Shown here: positions 20,701 through 29,145 of the stretch, piece by piece
How positions within the stretch are numbered: the first letter of the stretch is position 1
Layout: each line of letters starts with the position of its first letter
Assembly: GCA_000381585.1 (NCBI GenBank)
Contig: KB906735.1
Coordinates: 19,555-83,554 of the forward strand
DNA from: Acidobacteriaceae bacterium KBS 83
Lineage (GTDB): Bacteria > Acidobacteriota > Terriglobia > Terriglobales > Acidobacteriaceae
Direction of reading: 5' to 3'
DNA length: 64,000 nt
The notes under the pieces: generated by a model
Told to the model about the DNA's origin: nothing
The model's input: only the letters and a program-made list of their open reading frames with translations
The model's database searches: none
Translations under genes and position numbers: made by a program

Positions 20701-21981
20701 TCTGAGGCGTAAAAAGGGCAGACGGCCGGGTCCGCTCTCGTTGAGTGCGCTGATTTGCTTCTGGGCTATGTCCAGCTGCTCGCGGGCAGTATCGGTCTGC
20801 TTCAGGCCCTGGTAGAGCTCCATCAGATTCATGTGAATCTGAATTCCGTAAAGGGGACCCTCCGATGGATTTGCGGGCATATGCGCCAGCACTGCCTGGT
20901 ATTCCTTTACCGCATCCTCGTCGCGATCCTGGAGCCGTGCAATCTCGCCCCGGATGGCATGCAACCGGTAGTGGTCGCGGTCCAGTTGCTCGGCGCGATT
21001 CAGGAAATGGTCGGCTTTATCGAGGGCACCCAGCGTCACCTGTGCCTGGGCCGCAGAAAGCTGCAAAACCAAATCCTTTGGCATGGCATTGGCAGCCTGC
21101 GCATACAGCCGGGCTGACTCTGCCGGCTTTCCCGCGAGCTGATAGGCGTAAGCGAGTTCCGCCATCACGTCGGGCCGTGGTTTGCGAATCGCCTTGAGTG
21201 CGGCAATCGCTTCCTCATAGTTTCCCGTTTCAAGGAAGAAGCCGGCCAGCGATCGCTGCACTTCGGGATTATCCGGGGAACGGTGCTTGGCCATCTCGAG
21301 GTAGCGATTGGCCTGATCAAACTGTTTGAGACGCTGGTAACACAGAGCCAGCAGAACCTCGGACCGCGTCGCTGGCTCCATCTGTTCCGCTCTCCGAAAA
21401 TAATTGAGAGCGCCGGGATAATCGCCGCTGCGCATGAGCAGCTCACCGAGCAGCAGTGAATCGTCGACACGCCGCGGATTCGCGGCGACGACCTGCCTCA
21501 GAAGAGCCACTGCCTCGGCCGTTTTGCCCATGACGCTATAAGTCTGGGCCAGCCCCGACACGCCGTCCACATTCGATGGCTTCAGACGCAGGCCGTGGTT
21601 GTAGGCGTCCACGGAGAGGGGGTACTGGTGGTTGAGCCGGGCCGCGTAGCCCAGCAGGATCCACAGCTGGGCGTCGTTGGGAGCCGCATTGGCCGCGCGC
21701 TGGGCGAGATTGACCGCAAGCGCATGGTTACCCTGCTTCAAGGCCTGTTCTGCCGCACGCGCGATACGGGCGTCTTGAATATTTGACCCCCAGCCCAGCG
21801 ATTCGCTCTGCGAAGGCCCCTGACTGGGCTTCGCTTGACCCTTGCCGGGTTGCGACTTCGAGGACGGAGTGCCCTGCGAAGAGGCTTTTGGCGCAGCAGG
21901 CGGAGTCAGGTCATAGGTCTGGGCTGTCTGGGCTTGCAACGGGCAGCAAACCGCGAAGACGAGCAAAGAGATGTACCCCAT
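17728..21981 (-). CDS. Giant TPR protein with C-terminal outer-membrane beta-barrel (BcsC/PgaA/NfrA-like architecture)
   Basis: From ATG 21981 the protein is 1417 residues with signal peptide MGYISLLVFAVCCPLQAQ; starts further upstream would bury the signal. Residues about 70-1030 are a run of more than 20 TPR units (for example the repeated A..NP.D..AH..LA..Y pattern). The last roughly 350 residues switch to beta-barrel-like alternation with aromatic girdles and end in ISLF, a terminal Phe as in outer-membrane proteins. A TPR superhelix plus barrel is the plan of exopolysaccharide export proteins such as BcsC, PgaA and AlgK/AlgE. I infer export of a glycan across the outer membrane. It is transcribed away from a repeat-rich promoter and followed by a glycosyltransferase. 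Confidence 0.8.
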   Translation of the reverse strand: MGYISLLVFAVCCPLQAQTAQTYDLTPPAAPKASSQGTPSSKSQPGKGQAKPSQGPSQSESLGWGSNIQDARIARAAEQALKQGNHALAVNLAQRAANAAPNDAQLWILLGYAARLNHQYPLSVDAYNHGLRLKPSNVDGVSGLAQTYSVMGKTAEAVALLRQVVAANPRRVDDSLLLGELLMRSGDYPGALNYFRRAEQMEPATRSEVLLALCYQRLKQFDQANRYLEMAKHRSPDNPEVQRSLAGFFLETGNYEEAIAALKAIRKPRPDVMAELAYAYQLAGKPAESARLYAQAANAMPKDLVLQLSAAQAQVTLGALDKADHFLNRAEQLDRDHYRLHAIRGEIARLQDRDEDAVKEYQAVLAHMPANPSEGPLYGIQIHMNLMELYQGLKQTDTAREQLDIAQKQISALNESGPGRLPFLRLRASIKMHLNDLDGAGRDVKEALAINPKDPNTLQLDGDLLMKLGRTEEAINAYNQILEIDPKNRFALTSLGYASRTAGRDADAEKYFRRLAEVNPTLYVPYAALGDMYTARHDFAKAETNYSKAYRLAPKNAAIVAGGMNAAIEAHKMDLAGVWASRATEAMQQDPQVLREEERYLSFKGDYKQSAAIGEKVIKMLPKDRDVVVYLGYDLLNLQRYDELLKLTSEYTDVLTKEPDLPLFAGYVHKHNGELEEARQDFTKALERDPNVVTAYVNRGYVLHDLRESKAAASDFEAAIQRDPNNGEAHLGLAYANLDLRKSSLALKESQLAEKILGDSEQIHLIRGTAYGQRGQPLKAASEYRLALKFSPDDPSLHLALAGVLYSARLYHDSIEELGITQKLAPTDANVYALLARAYAQLGDREQTLRNVQLAEQNAQLMQPKHNKPGSGPSSIYLSTGSALSVLGDQAGAMERFRKALTMPDSDRIDVRLAIAQIMVHEGRADDARRQIALAMMEAEAGVTEPATGEQLVQTADVLRGVHDFDLSQTYLQRARAVGASDTAVRIGMANNYMAVGDTVRAQGELAGISQDADSDPDYRLLLAEANVDRQLHHNTQALTAFAQAADAAGEDPTAQQGMLMAGGDEGLRIHPRVSLLSDFSVSGIFEPTTVYVLDSKLDTTTPVPESEPSLLPPPRSSLQTQGAVAYHLHLNYLPTAAGFFQVRNARGVISVPSVNSIQNRDTTDYSLNFGLNPTVHLGTNMLSFNTGVQGTIRRDSIQPKALDQNLFRFYTYMTTSSFFDAVSVSGFFIYERGPFTESDLHSRTLAGGVDFRVGQPWGKTALVTGWASADQQFQPENTVNFYTSSYVGLERRFSDKWNVRAVVEDLRSWRIVQTRYGIAQALVPGGTVQFRPTRNWMVQGSTAYSSTRGFHAYDAVQNGFSVSYAMAFHRGFNNEGQEIPLQYPIRFSAGMQQESFFNFPGNNSQQFRPYFSISLF

Positions 21982-22071
21982 CTTCAGGTATGCAGGTCTA
22001 AGGCTCAACGAGTCACCGGAAACTTCATCACAAATTAGAAAAGGCCCTTGAGAGGCTAATGATAAAGCCTG

Positions 22072-22088
22072 TTGCGGCCGGATTGCCG
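22072..22088 (-). promoter_or_regulatory. Possible weak sigma-54 promoter for the TPR/barrel gene
   Basis: Read on the minus strand, CGGCAATCCGGCCGCA keeps the GG-N10-GC spacing of the -24/-12 class. It lies about 90 bp before ATG 21981 and just downstream of the phased repeat array. The first base and the -12 TT are not consensus, so this is weaker than the other three sites. Confidence 0.35.
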
Positions 22089-22116
22089 CGTTATGGGCCC
22101 ATGCTGAATCACGCAA

Positions 22117-22267
22117 GTGCATGCGAAGGTAATGAAAAGAAAATTCATCCCTTGAGTGCACACAGAGTAACGCAAAGTATACGTGGAGTAACTGGCCAAA
22201 GTGGCAAGTAACGCAAGTGTACGCAAACGTAACTTCACGTCATGCACAAGTAATGCAAGTTTGATCT
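22117..22267. promoter_or_regulatory. Helically phased array of GTA(A)YGCAA half-sites
   Basis: GTAA occurs at 22167, 22188, 22208, 22229 and 22250, spaced 21, 20, 21 and 21 bases. Related GTN units lie at 22156, 22177, 22219 and 22239, so units follow each other every 10-11 bases (one helix turn). The fullest copies are GTAACGCAA (22167, 22208), GTACGCAA (22219) and GTAATGCAA (22250). The array fills the middle of the 381-bp divergent promoter between the TPR/barrel gene and the membrane-protein operon. Such face-of-helix arrays are typical of cooperative regulator binding. Confidence 0.65.
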
Positions 22268-22362
22268 GCAGAATCAATTGACCCGCGTCAATATGAATCA
22301 ATGTGAATTATAGTGGCGTCTTCAGGCATTTTTGTGCCTTGCGAGAGGGGACTTTGGAGAGA

Positions 22363-24105
22363 ATGGATTCTGTCGCCATGTCGAAGCGGCCCATACCGCT
22401 TAGCTTCATTCTGTTGGCGGCTGTCGTCGTGCACCTGCCACTTCTTCTTGCGAAGATGCCGCTGCACTCCTATGACGCGACATTTCATATTTTCTTCGCC
22501 TCCCACTACCTCCATCATTGGATGGATCCCTGGAATGTGAAGTGGTATGCGGGATTTTCCCAGACCACGTACCCGCCGTTGCCCCAGCAATGGGTAGCCG
22601 TTCTCTCCCACGTATTCGGTCTCATAATGGCCTACATGGCTGTGCAGTTTGCCGCCATACTGCTTTTGGCGGTGGGAGTCTATCGCTTCTCGCGGCTATG
22701 GGTGAATGAACGTGCCGCCTCGTTCGCCTCGCTTGCGAGTGTATTTCTCGGCTCAGAAAGCTTTTTGGTTTATGGGGCCGGACAGCTATCCACCACATCT
22801 GCGGCACCCATCTATCTGAACGCCTTGCCTTATCTCTTCGATTGGGTACGGTACGGAAGATGGCGCTCTTTTCTGAAGGCCCTGGTGCTGTTCATGGCCG
22901 CGGCCGCGGCCCATCATGCCACCCTGATCTTTGGCTCCATGCTGTTTGCTGTGCCGGTTCTCGCCCTGGTCTTCCTCGATCGTAACGAGGGCGAGCCCAT
23001 GTCCACCCCCACGTTTGTGGCACGCACCGCCACCATGGCGGTGGTGGGCGGTATCGCGATTGCCGTCGTGCTGCTGCCATTCTGGATCGCCCTGATCCAC
23101 AATCCCGTCACGCAGGTGCCCATTCCGCATGCGAGCCGCGCCAACTTCGCCCTAAGCCCTGCATTGGGGATCAACTACTTCATCGTTCCCTACGGCGCGT
23201 TGATGCTCGTCCTGCCCTTCATTCTGTTCCGTGGCGCCGCCGTGCGTCGGCTCCGTCCTCTGCTTCTGGGCTTCTGGCTGACCTTCCTCATCGGCCTTGG
23301 CGGCACCACGCCGGTCGGCCACCTGCTCCTGGGCCGGGCCTATGAAGTGATCACCATGGAGCGCTTCACGTACTGGGCGACCCTGCTTTCGCTGCCATTT
23401 GTCGGCCTGCTGTCATCCGAGCTTGTTGATCGCTTCCGCATGCGCGCCGTGGTTGGATTGACCGTAGCAGCCGCTTTCACCTGTGGCCTCGGGGTGGCAT
23501 GGATCATCTACAAACCAGCGGAAGATTCACAGTTCAGCGTGGATTCAGCCGCCGCCTGGCTTGATCGCGACGGTCACGATAAATATCGCTACTTCACCCT
23601 GGGATTCAGCAGCAAAATCTCGGAGCTGGCCACATACACCAACGCGGACAGCGTTGACGGGGAATGGAACTCCGGTCGTACGTTGCCGGAGCTGACCCAG
23701 CACGGCGGCGCTGCGCTTACGAAATCGAAATATTTCCAGAAGCAGGGTCTGGACGCGCTTCGCGCCATGCTGGCTCACGCCGACCATTACGGACTGAAAT
23801 GGGTGCTGGTGAGGGATCCCTACTACGATCCGCTGTTGTCCTTCGTCGGCTACCGCCGTGTGGACACCCTTGAGAACAACACCATCACCATCTGGGGCAA
23901 GGACGGGATACCGCCCGCCGTCCCCGTAAACTCGGCGTACAGGCCGCCGCAGTGGCAAGGCCTGATGTGGGGCACACTTCCCTTCGGGAGCAGCCTGCTC
24001 GCGATCCTGGTTGTCTTCATCCCCGACAAACGCCGGCCCCGCGATGAGGAAGTCGAAGCTCCAACTCCAGCCGAAGAATTGGTACCGGGGAGGCTGGCTA
24101 TATGA
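22363..24105 (+). CDS. Polytopic membrane protein, PTPS-related / GT-C-like
   Basis: From ATG 22363 (GGAGAG just upstream; an in-frame GTG at 22303 is less likely) the protein has 580 residues. About ten hydrophobic segments span residues 10-410. A soluble C-terminal domain follows (about 415-540), then one more membrane helix. The first loop PLHSYDATFHIFFASHYL, with an acidic residue and His after the first helix, is typical of the 6-pyruvoyl-tetrahydropterin-synthase-related membrane family and of GT-C lipid-linked-sugar transferases. The exact reaction is unknown. It overlaps the next gene by 4 bp, forming a four-gene operon divergent from the TPR/barrel gene. Confidence 0.7.
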   Translation: MDSVAMSKRPIPLSFILLAAVVVHLPLLLAKMPLHSYDATFHIFFASHYLHHWMDPWNVKWYAGFSQTTYPPLPQQWVAVLSHVFGLIMAYMAVQFAAILLLAVGVYRFSRLWVNERAASFASLASVFLGSESFLVYGAGQLSTTSAAPIYLNALPYLFDWVRYGRWRSFLKALVLFMAAAAAHHATLIFGSMLFAVPVLALVFLDRNEGEPMSTPTFVARTATMAVVGGIAIAVVLLPFWIALIHNPVTQVPIPHASRANFALSPALGINYFIVPYGALMLVLPFILFRGAAVRRLRPLLLGFWLTFLIGLGGTTPVGHLLLGRAYEVITMERFTYWATLLSLPFVGLLSSELVDRFRMRAVVGLTVAAAFTCGLGVAWIIYKPAEDSQFSVDSAAAWLDRDGHDKYRYFTLGFSSKISELATYTNADSVDGEWNSGRTLPELTQHGGAALTKSKYFQKQGLDALRAMLAHADHYGLKWVLVRDPYYDPLLSFVGYRRVDTLENNTITIWGKDGIPPAVPVNSAYRPPQWQGLMWGTLPFGSSLLAILVVFIPDKRRPRDEEVEAPTPAEELVPGRLAI

Positions 24106-25235
24106 AGAGCGGACGCTGGCTTCCTATCATCATCGTCGTTGTCACAGCTCTACTGATTGCCATCAGCGTTCTGCACCCCAACCAGTCGGCTGCCGCTCTG
24201 GCGGATGCCGGGACAACCGGTCTGCTGCGCCCATCGACCACACCGGAGGCTGCGGTCGAGAACCTTGCGCGCGAGATCGGCCAGAGGCACTGGGGAAGCG
24301 CCTACTCCAGGCTCGCCAACAAGAGCGAATTCACAGAAGCGGACTTTCAGCGCGATCTAACCGGAACCTACATGAGCCTTCGCAGCTATGCGACGCTCGA
24401 TCACTTCGAGGTGCGGCCCCAGCACGCCTCCCAGAATGATGCCCAGGAGCTGCTCAAATTGCACTGGTCAACCGTGGTTGGCACCTTTGAGGACACGAAG
24501 AGCCTGCATGTCGTAAAAAACGGGGATCGCTGGCAGGCGGAGTGGCCACTGGTAAAGGAACCCAGGGTGCCGCCCCAGGTGATTCCGGTCAATTACCTGC
24601 GATGGGACGTGATCTATCGCGGCGCCCAGGATGACTGGGGCGCACAGGATGTGGAATCGCCCCACGTACGTATTGTTGACATGCACCCGCTCGAGCGGGG
24701 AGACGGCGTGCTCATCATGGGTGAGCTTCTAAATGAAGACGTCGTGCCCGCATACGTATCCGTAAAGGCAACACTACTGGCAAAGAGCGGCGCAGCCATC
24801 GCGACAGAGGACAGCTTCGACAAGATCTCTCACCTTCTGCTGCCAAAGCAGGTCACGCCCTTTCTCATCTCTTTCCCTGGTGTTGAGTTGGCCCAGGTGG
24901 CGAGCGTGCGCATGGAACCATCCGCCTCACTGATCGCGGCTTCGGCGGACCCTGTGATCGCCATCGAGGACCAGAAATTGAATCCCGCACCGGGAGCATC
25001 TCTCACCGGAAAACTTGTTGATCAAAGCGGCCAGGTGGTGAATGTCGTCCACGTTCTGGGAACCTTCTACGATAAAAATGGCAAGCTGGTGTGGGTTGCG
25101 GATCACTATATGGATCGCGCCCTCTTGCCTCAGGTTCCAGCTTCGTTTACCATACCGATTCCCCCCGACATCGCAGGCCAGGTCAGCAGCGAACGCGCCG
25201 TTACGGCGATCTACAGCTCGGGTGGTTTCCAATGA
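24102..25235 (+). CDS. Membrane-anchored protein, NTF2-like plus beta domain, function unknown
   Basis: The 377-residue protein has one N-terminal membrane helix (residues 7-24). The next segment (about 45-150), with PEAAVENLAREIGQRHW and a closing NGDRWQAEWPL, resembles an NTF2-like cone fold. The C-terminal half (about 190-377) is beta-rich; LTGKLVDQSGQVVNVVHVLG resembles FxLYD-type domains. Both assignments rest on pattern only. ATGA overlap with the gene before and after shows translational coupling, so it should work with the PTPS-related membrane protein, probably on the outer face of the inner membrane. Confidence 0.6.
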   Translation: MKSGRWLPIIIVVVTALLIAISVLHPNQSAAALADAGTTGLLRPSTTPEAAVENLAREIGQRHWGSAYSRLANKSEFTEADFQRDLTGTYMSLRSYATLDHFEVRPQHASQNDAQELLKLHWSTVVGTFEDTKSLHVVKNGDRWQAEWPLVKEPRVPPQVIPVNYLRWDVIYRGAQDDWGAQDVESPHVRIVDMHPLERGDGVLIMGELLNEDVVPAYVSVKATLLAKSGAAIATEDSFDKISHLLLPKQVTPFLISFPGVELAQVASVRMEPSASLIAASADPVIAIEDQKLNPAPGASLTGKLVDQSGQVVNVVHVLGTFYDKNGKLVWVADHYMDRALLPQVPASFTIPIPPDIAGQVSSERAVTAIYSSGGFQ

Positions 25236-26104
25236 GATTCCGGCATTGGTGTCTGGTCGGCAGCCTGGCTTTCGCCACACTGTCGCCATGTCACGCCCAA
25301 AGCGCGAGCATTACCCTGCCTAAACAGGTGAAGGCCGGAAGCCCCTTTTCGATTCAAACGAGTGGCAGCGGCACAGCCGTCCTTTACATCGTCGGTTTCG
25401 GGCAGGTTCTACGCCGGGACCTACAGCTGGGCGATACGGCATCGTTTTCCGCCGAGGACATCCACGATGCCGGCCACTACGTTGCTGTCCTGGTCGGACA
25501 ATCCTCAACCGACAACGGAGCCTTCGATGTCGTCCCCAGCAGTCCACCGGCGAATCTGAGTTTCCTCGCCAAGCCATCTCGCCTTCCCGTCAGTTTGCAT
25601 GATGGCATCAGCGGTGCGGTGTATGTCTTCGACGCTTACCAGAACTTAATCACTGCGCCAACGCCCGTATCTTTTCAATTATCCGGAGCGTCGGGAATCA
25701 CGCAGACCCGCACAGTTGAAACACGTGAGGGGCGGGCGTGGATCCAAATGGACTCGGCGGCGAAAGAAGGCGCCGCTCATTTTGCAGTTCATGTCGGCGA
25801 TATCTCGAGCACGCGCATCATACAGCAGGTGCCCGGAGACCCTTGCGCCTTGAGGATGAGCGCCCGGCCTTCAGGACAGAAAATCGAGCTACAGACCGAG
25901 CCCCTGCGGGACTGTAGCGGCAATGCAGTACCCGATGGAACGGTTGTCACTTTTACGGAAGCGTACGACGGCAAACAGACCACGGTGGATGTGCCTCTTA
26001 AACGCGGAATTGCCCAGGCGGAGTTGCCTGCCTACAACGGAGCGAAGATCTCCGCCGCAACCGGTGTCGTCTTAGGGAATGAAATCCACTGGGGTAAACA
26101 ATAA
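25232..26104 (+). CDS. Secreted Ig-like beta protein, function unknown
   Basis: The 290-residue product begins MRFRHWCLVGSLAFA with cleavage near CHAQ. I chose ATG 25232, which overlaps the preceding stop as ATGA, over longer frames. The mature chain is beta-rich and seems to hold two or three Ig-like modules (ITLPKQVKAGSPFSIQTSGSG near the start; GTVVTFTEAYDGKQTTVDVPL near the end). No catalytic motif is visible. It is the third gene of the four-gene operon starting at 22363. Confidence 0.6.
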   Translation: MRFRHWCLVGSLAFATLSPCHAQSASITLPKQVKAGSPFSIQTSGSGTAVLYIVGFGQVLRRDLQLGDTASFSAEDIHDAGHYVAVLVGQSSTDNGAFDVVPSSPPANLSFLAKPSRLPVSLHDGISGAVYVFDAYQNLITAPTPVSFQLSGASGITQTRTVETREGRAWIQMDSAAKEGAAHFAVHVGDISSTRIIQQVPGDPCALRMSARPSGQKIELQTEPLRDCSGNAVPDGTVVTFTEAYDGKQTTVDVPLKRGIAQAELPAYNGAKISAATGVVLGNEIHWGKQ

Positions 26105-26601
26105 TGAACAAACTGGCCCTGGTGATCTGCTCGATTTTCGCCGCAACACTTCCCCTTGGCGCCAGCCAGCCCACGGCGCGGGTTGAGTCAACAAACGTAC
26201 AGGGCCGACGCGATTTCAACGAACAGACCCAGGCGGCTGTCGTTCGTGGCTATCTCGAGGCGTGGCAGAATATGGCAGCCGCCCTTCAGCAGAACCGTCC
26301 CGATCTGCTCGATCGAGATTTTGTTGGGACCGCCAAAGACAAGCTGACAGATACCATCCATGACCAAGTTACGACGGGCATCTCTACCCGTTATCTAGAC
26401 CAGGCGCATAACTTGCAAATAGTCTTCTATTCTCCAGAGGGACTATCCGTTCAGCTAGTGGATAACGTTGAATACGAAGTGCAGGTCTTCGATCGGGGAA
26501 AGCTCCAGACCAAGCAGAAAGCGCACGCGCGTTACGTTGTGGTTATGACCCCGGCGGAGGTGCGATGGAGAGTACGCGTGCTACAGGGACAGCTTGAATA
26601 G
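26104..26601 (+). CDS. Small secreted protein, possibly NTF2/IMS-like
   Basis: The 165-residue protein has a signal peptide (MNKLALVICSIFAATLPLGA). The mature part begins with a helix (VVRGYLEAWQNMAAALQQN) followed by strands (LQIVFYSPEGLSVQLVDNVEYEVQVF, ARYVVVMTPAEVRWRVRVL). This order fits an NTF2-like or IMS-type domain, by inspection only. The ATG overlaps the stop of the gene before (TAATG). It is the last gene of the operon and is conserved in position with two other envelope proteins, which suggests an accessory role for the membrane transferase. Confidence 0.55.
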   Translation: MNKLALVICSIFAATLPLGASQPTARVESTNVQGRRDFNEQTQAAVVRGYLEAWQNMAAALQQNRPDLLDRDFVGTAKDKLTDTIHDQVTTGISTRYLDQAHNLQIVFYSPEGLSVQLVDNVEYEVQVFDRGKLQTKQKAHARYVVVMTPAEVRWRVRVLQGQLE

Positions 26602-26719
26602 CCTCAGGTCGGGGCGGGCTAGGAATCTTGCCAGTGACGGGCCGGCGGAACAAGTGGAATAACTGGATAGCATATTTTGGCTAAGTCGGAAAGAGAAAAA
26701 AGGACTCAGGGGGTGCCGA

Positions 26720-27709
26720 GTGATTTCAGTTGTCGTACCCATTTACAATGAAGAAGTACTCATATTGCAGTTTCATGAAGCTATCACCAATGCTTTGGAA
26801 GAAACAAATGAAGACTGGGAAGTTGTTTATGTAAATGATGGTTCCAGAGATTCGTCTCTGGAGATACTGCGGAACCTCCAGTCCTCGGATCCGCATGTAG
26901 TGGTAGTGGAGCTTTCGCGTAACTGGGGCCACATGGGAGCTATCTCGGCCGGTCTCCAGACTGCGCGCGGTGACGCCACGGTAATTATGGACGGTGATTT
27001 CCAGGATCCGCCGGAGGTTGTTCCGGAACTGGTGGAAGCGTGGAAGGCCGGCGCTGAAGTCGTTGTTGCCGTCCGGAGGAGCCGCCAGGAGCGGCGCAAG
27101 CTTCTCGCGAAGCTGTTCCCGCTTTTCTACCGTCTCCTTGGGGCTCTTTCTGACTTCCCCATCCCTTTGGATGCCGGGATATTCGGCCTTATGAATCGGC
27201 AGGCCGTCGATTCGATCAATGGGATGCGTGAACGCAACCGCTACCTGCCTGGGCTGCGCGCCTGGGTAGGCTACAGCAACGCGGTCGTGTTCTACGACCG
27301 GCAGGACAGAGCAGGTGGCGACGGCAAGCTGTCGTTTATGAGCCGCATCAAGTATGCGATGGATGCGATCACTAGCTTCAGTTACAAGCCCTTGCGCCTC
27401 TGTTTCCTGCTGGCCAGCATGTCTACCTTTGCTGCAGCGCTTCTTGCGGTATCTACCATATTTTCCCGCAACCCCTTTCACACTGCGGGGTTCGGAGTAG
27501 CCGCTGCCATCTTCTTTGTGGGCAGCATGCTGCTTCTGTGTCTCGGAGTGATGGGCGAATATCTTGGCCGGGTTTATGACGAAGTACGCGGACGGCCTCT
27601 CTCCATCATCAACCGGGTTTACTCGCAGTCGGAGATGCTGCCGGTCCAGGCCGACAGCAACTACGAGGAGATGAAGCCCGCCGGAGGGTTTGGGGTCCAC
27701 GTCGCATAA
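26720..27709 (+). CDS. Family 2 glycosyltransferase, polyprenol-phosphate-sugar synthase type (DPM1/GtrB-like)
   Basis: The 329-residue protein starts at GTG 26720 after a GGGGG ribosome site. The GT-A domain shows VVVPIYNEE (residues 3-11), VNDGSRDSS, the DGDFQDPPE metal motif (about 91-99) and the RNRYLPGLRAW acceptor region. Two membrane helices lie near residues 230-255 and 265-290. This is the layout of enzymes that move a sugar from a nucleotide donor to undecaprenyl phosphate, supplying GT-C transferases. A partner could be the membrane protein encoded upstream at 22363. The gene ends at a perfect 12-bp hairpin. Confidence 0.88.
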   Translation: MISVVVPIYNEEVLILQFHEAITNALEETNEDWEVVYVNDGSRDSSLEILRNLQSSDPHVVVVELSRNWGHMGAISAGLQTARGDATVIMDGDFQDPPEVVPELVEAWKAGAEVVVAVRRSRQERRKLLAKLFPLFYRLLGALSDFPIPLDAGIFGLMNRQAVDSINGMRERNRYLPGLRAWVGYSNAVVFYDRQDRAGGDGKLSFMSRIKYAMDAITSFSYKPLRLCFLLASMSTFAAALLAVSTIFSRNPFHTAGFGVAAAIFFVGSMLLLCLGVMGEYLGRVYDEVRGRPLSIINRVYSQSEMLPVQADSNYEEMKPAGGFGVHVA

Positions 27710-27711
27710 CA

Positions 27712-27747
27712 TCGCACAGTCTCGAGGCGAAAGCAGAGACTGTGCGA
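27712..27747. terminator. Perfect 12-bp hairpin after the glycosyltransferase gene
   Basis: TCGCACAGTCTC (27712-27723) pairs exactly with GAGACTGTGCGA (27736-27747) around a 12-base loop, directly behind the stop at 27709. No T tract follows, so it may act as an mRNA 3' stabiliser or a weak terminator. Confidence 0.6.
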
Positions 27748-27881
27748 CAGTCGTTCAGGCACTCTGGGCAATCGGCACCGGGAAGACTTCAGAATAGAGA
27801 CGTGTGCTTCTCGCCCGTCTCCCTGCGCCCGTCCCTCACACCATTGGACGAAGCCGACAGGCCACCGGTTAAGTCGGGGTT

Positions 27882-28844
27882 TTACAAGTGTGGAACCGGG
27901 AGTGTCTTATCGGCGCCGCAGCCGGGGATTCCCTTCTCGATAGCTGTGCCCTCTTCGTAGTCATTCCAGGTTGCGATCAGCAAGAAGGGCATGGAATGAT
28001 CTGCGGAGTGCTGCCGCCATAAGTTCAAGGTATCCGCAAGGGTCTTGCCACAGCGGGAAGAGATATGCCGGTTAAGCCCCCAAGCGGCCTTGCTGTCGTC
28101 GAAACCGGGCCAGGCCCCGCCGACGGCAATCTTGTCAGGGTATTTCGATTGCATCGTGCTGTAGAACTCAGTGAGAGTCTGCTCACCCCAATAATTGGGA
28201 TCCCCTTTGCCCGCTCTGGGACTCACCCACGCGTAATAGCCGTCAATGGCTGGGACCGATGCCGCTGACGGTGGATATTCATCGATGAGCACAGGGGGCT
28301 TGTCCCATTTGTTGAGCTCGGCGCGCACCCTTTTCCAATCGGTGTGCTGCTTCGGGAAAATGAAGATCACCGGCCGCCCGTCATACGTCAAATATGCCTG
28401 ACGGCCGGGCGCACCGGCAGCAAGATAGGTCTTCCTGAAGAGCTTGAGATCTTCGATCGACTCATCCGTCGCCCCTTCTTCATCGGTGCTCTCGTCGTAC
28501 ATCATGGCGATCTGAAAATTCTCTTCAGCGGCAATGCTTTGCAGCACGGCATAGCTGTGATCGACAAATGGCTCGCGATAGCCATACCAATCCACCACGA
28601 AGCCGGAGATGCCCAGCGCCTTGGCCTCGCGGATCTGCTTCCGAACGATGTCGGGATCGTGCGATGAGTAGCCCACCGAAATATGCTTGGGGTGCCCAAA
28701 CCATGCCTCATACACTGCGAGGACCCGAGGCGGGCCAGCGGAGACCCGGGCGGTGGGTCGCGTGCTTTGGGTTGCTGCCGGACGGGAGCACCCGCCGACC
28801 AGAAAGAGAAGAAAAAGCAAAGCACCCGTTGCGCGAAAGAGCAT
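27882..28844 (-). CDS. GH99/GH71-like glycoside hydrolase lipoprotein
   Basis: From ATG 28844 the protein has 320 residues with a lipoprotein signal (lipobox VGGC at residues 16-19); an ATG 20 codons upstream (28904) is less likely. The catalytic part looks like a TIM barrel: VLAVYEAWFGHP, GYSSHDPDIVRKQIREAKALGISGFVVDWYG, RPVIFIFP, and WNDYEEGTAIE near the C-terminus, which carries likely catalytic acids. This matches GH99 and related endo-mannanase-like families, often encoded in polysaccharide loci. It is transcribed opposite to both neighbours. A role in trimming the cell's own glycan is inference. Confidence 0.75.
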   Translation of the reverse strand: MLFRATGALLFLLFLVGGCSRPAATQSTRPTARVSAGPPRVLAVYEAWFGHPKHISVGYSSHDPDIVRKQIREAKALGISGFVVDWYGYREPFVDHSYAVLQSIAAEENFQIAMMYDESTDEEGATDESIEDLKLFRKTYLAAGAPGRQAYLTYDGRPVIFIFPKQHTDWKRVRAELNKWDKPPVLIDEYPPSAASVPAIDGYYAWVSPRAGKGDPNYWGEQTLTEFYSTMQSKYPDKIAVGGAWPGFDDSKAAWGLNRHISSRCGKTLADTLNLWRQHSADHSMPFLLIATWNDYEEGTAIEKGIPGCGADKTLPVPHL

Positions 28845-29145
28845 AGCCAAGTTACATCTTAGAGCAGCACCGGGACGTTCGAGTTGTAGCCGATTTGCGA
28901 GCATCTTAGAGAAAGTTTGGACACATTCCTGGACTCATGACCTCGGCGTCGACCCCAGGTAACCATGGAATCCCGTCGCTGGTTGTAATCGCGCTTTCAT
29001 GCCTAGGAGAACTACGGTCAACAGTAGTATCGTTTCCCTAACCCGCTCTCAGTAACACACACCAAACTCTACGGGGGCGGTGTACTGGAGTCAGTAAACT
29101 CCCCCGCTTGAAAATTGGAGTACCCAGACCTTGGTGGATGGCCAG

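Noticed and set aside
22300..22362. Sigma-54 promoter for the gene at 22363
   Set aside because: TGGC followed by GC occurs, but the spacing is 8 or 9 bases instead of 10.
26726..27712. Long minus-strand frame opposite the GT2 gene
   Set aside because: It covers the same bases as a textbook GT2 gene with clear motifs; its own product has no protein-like motif.
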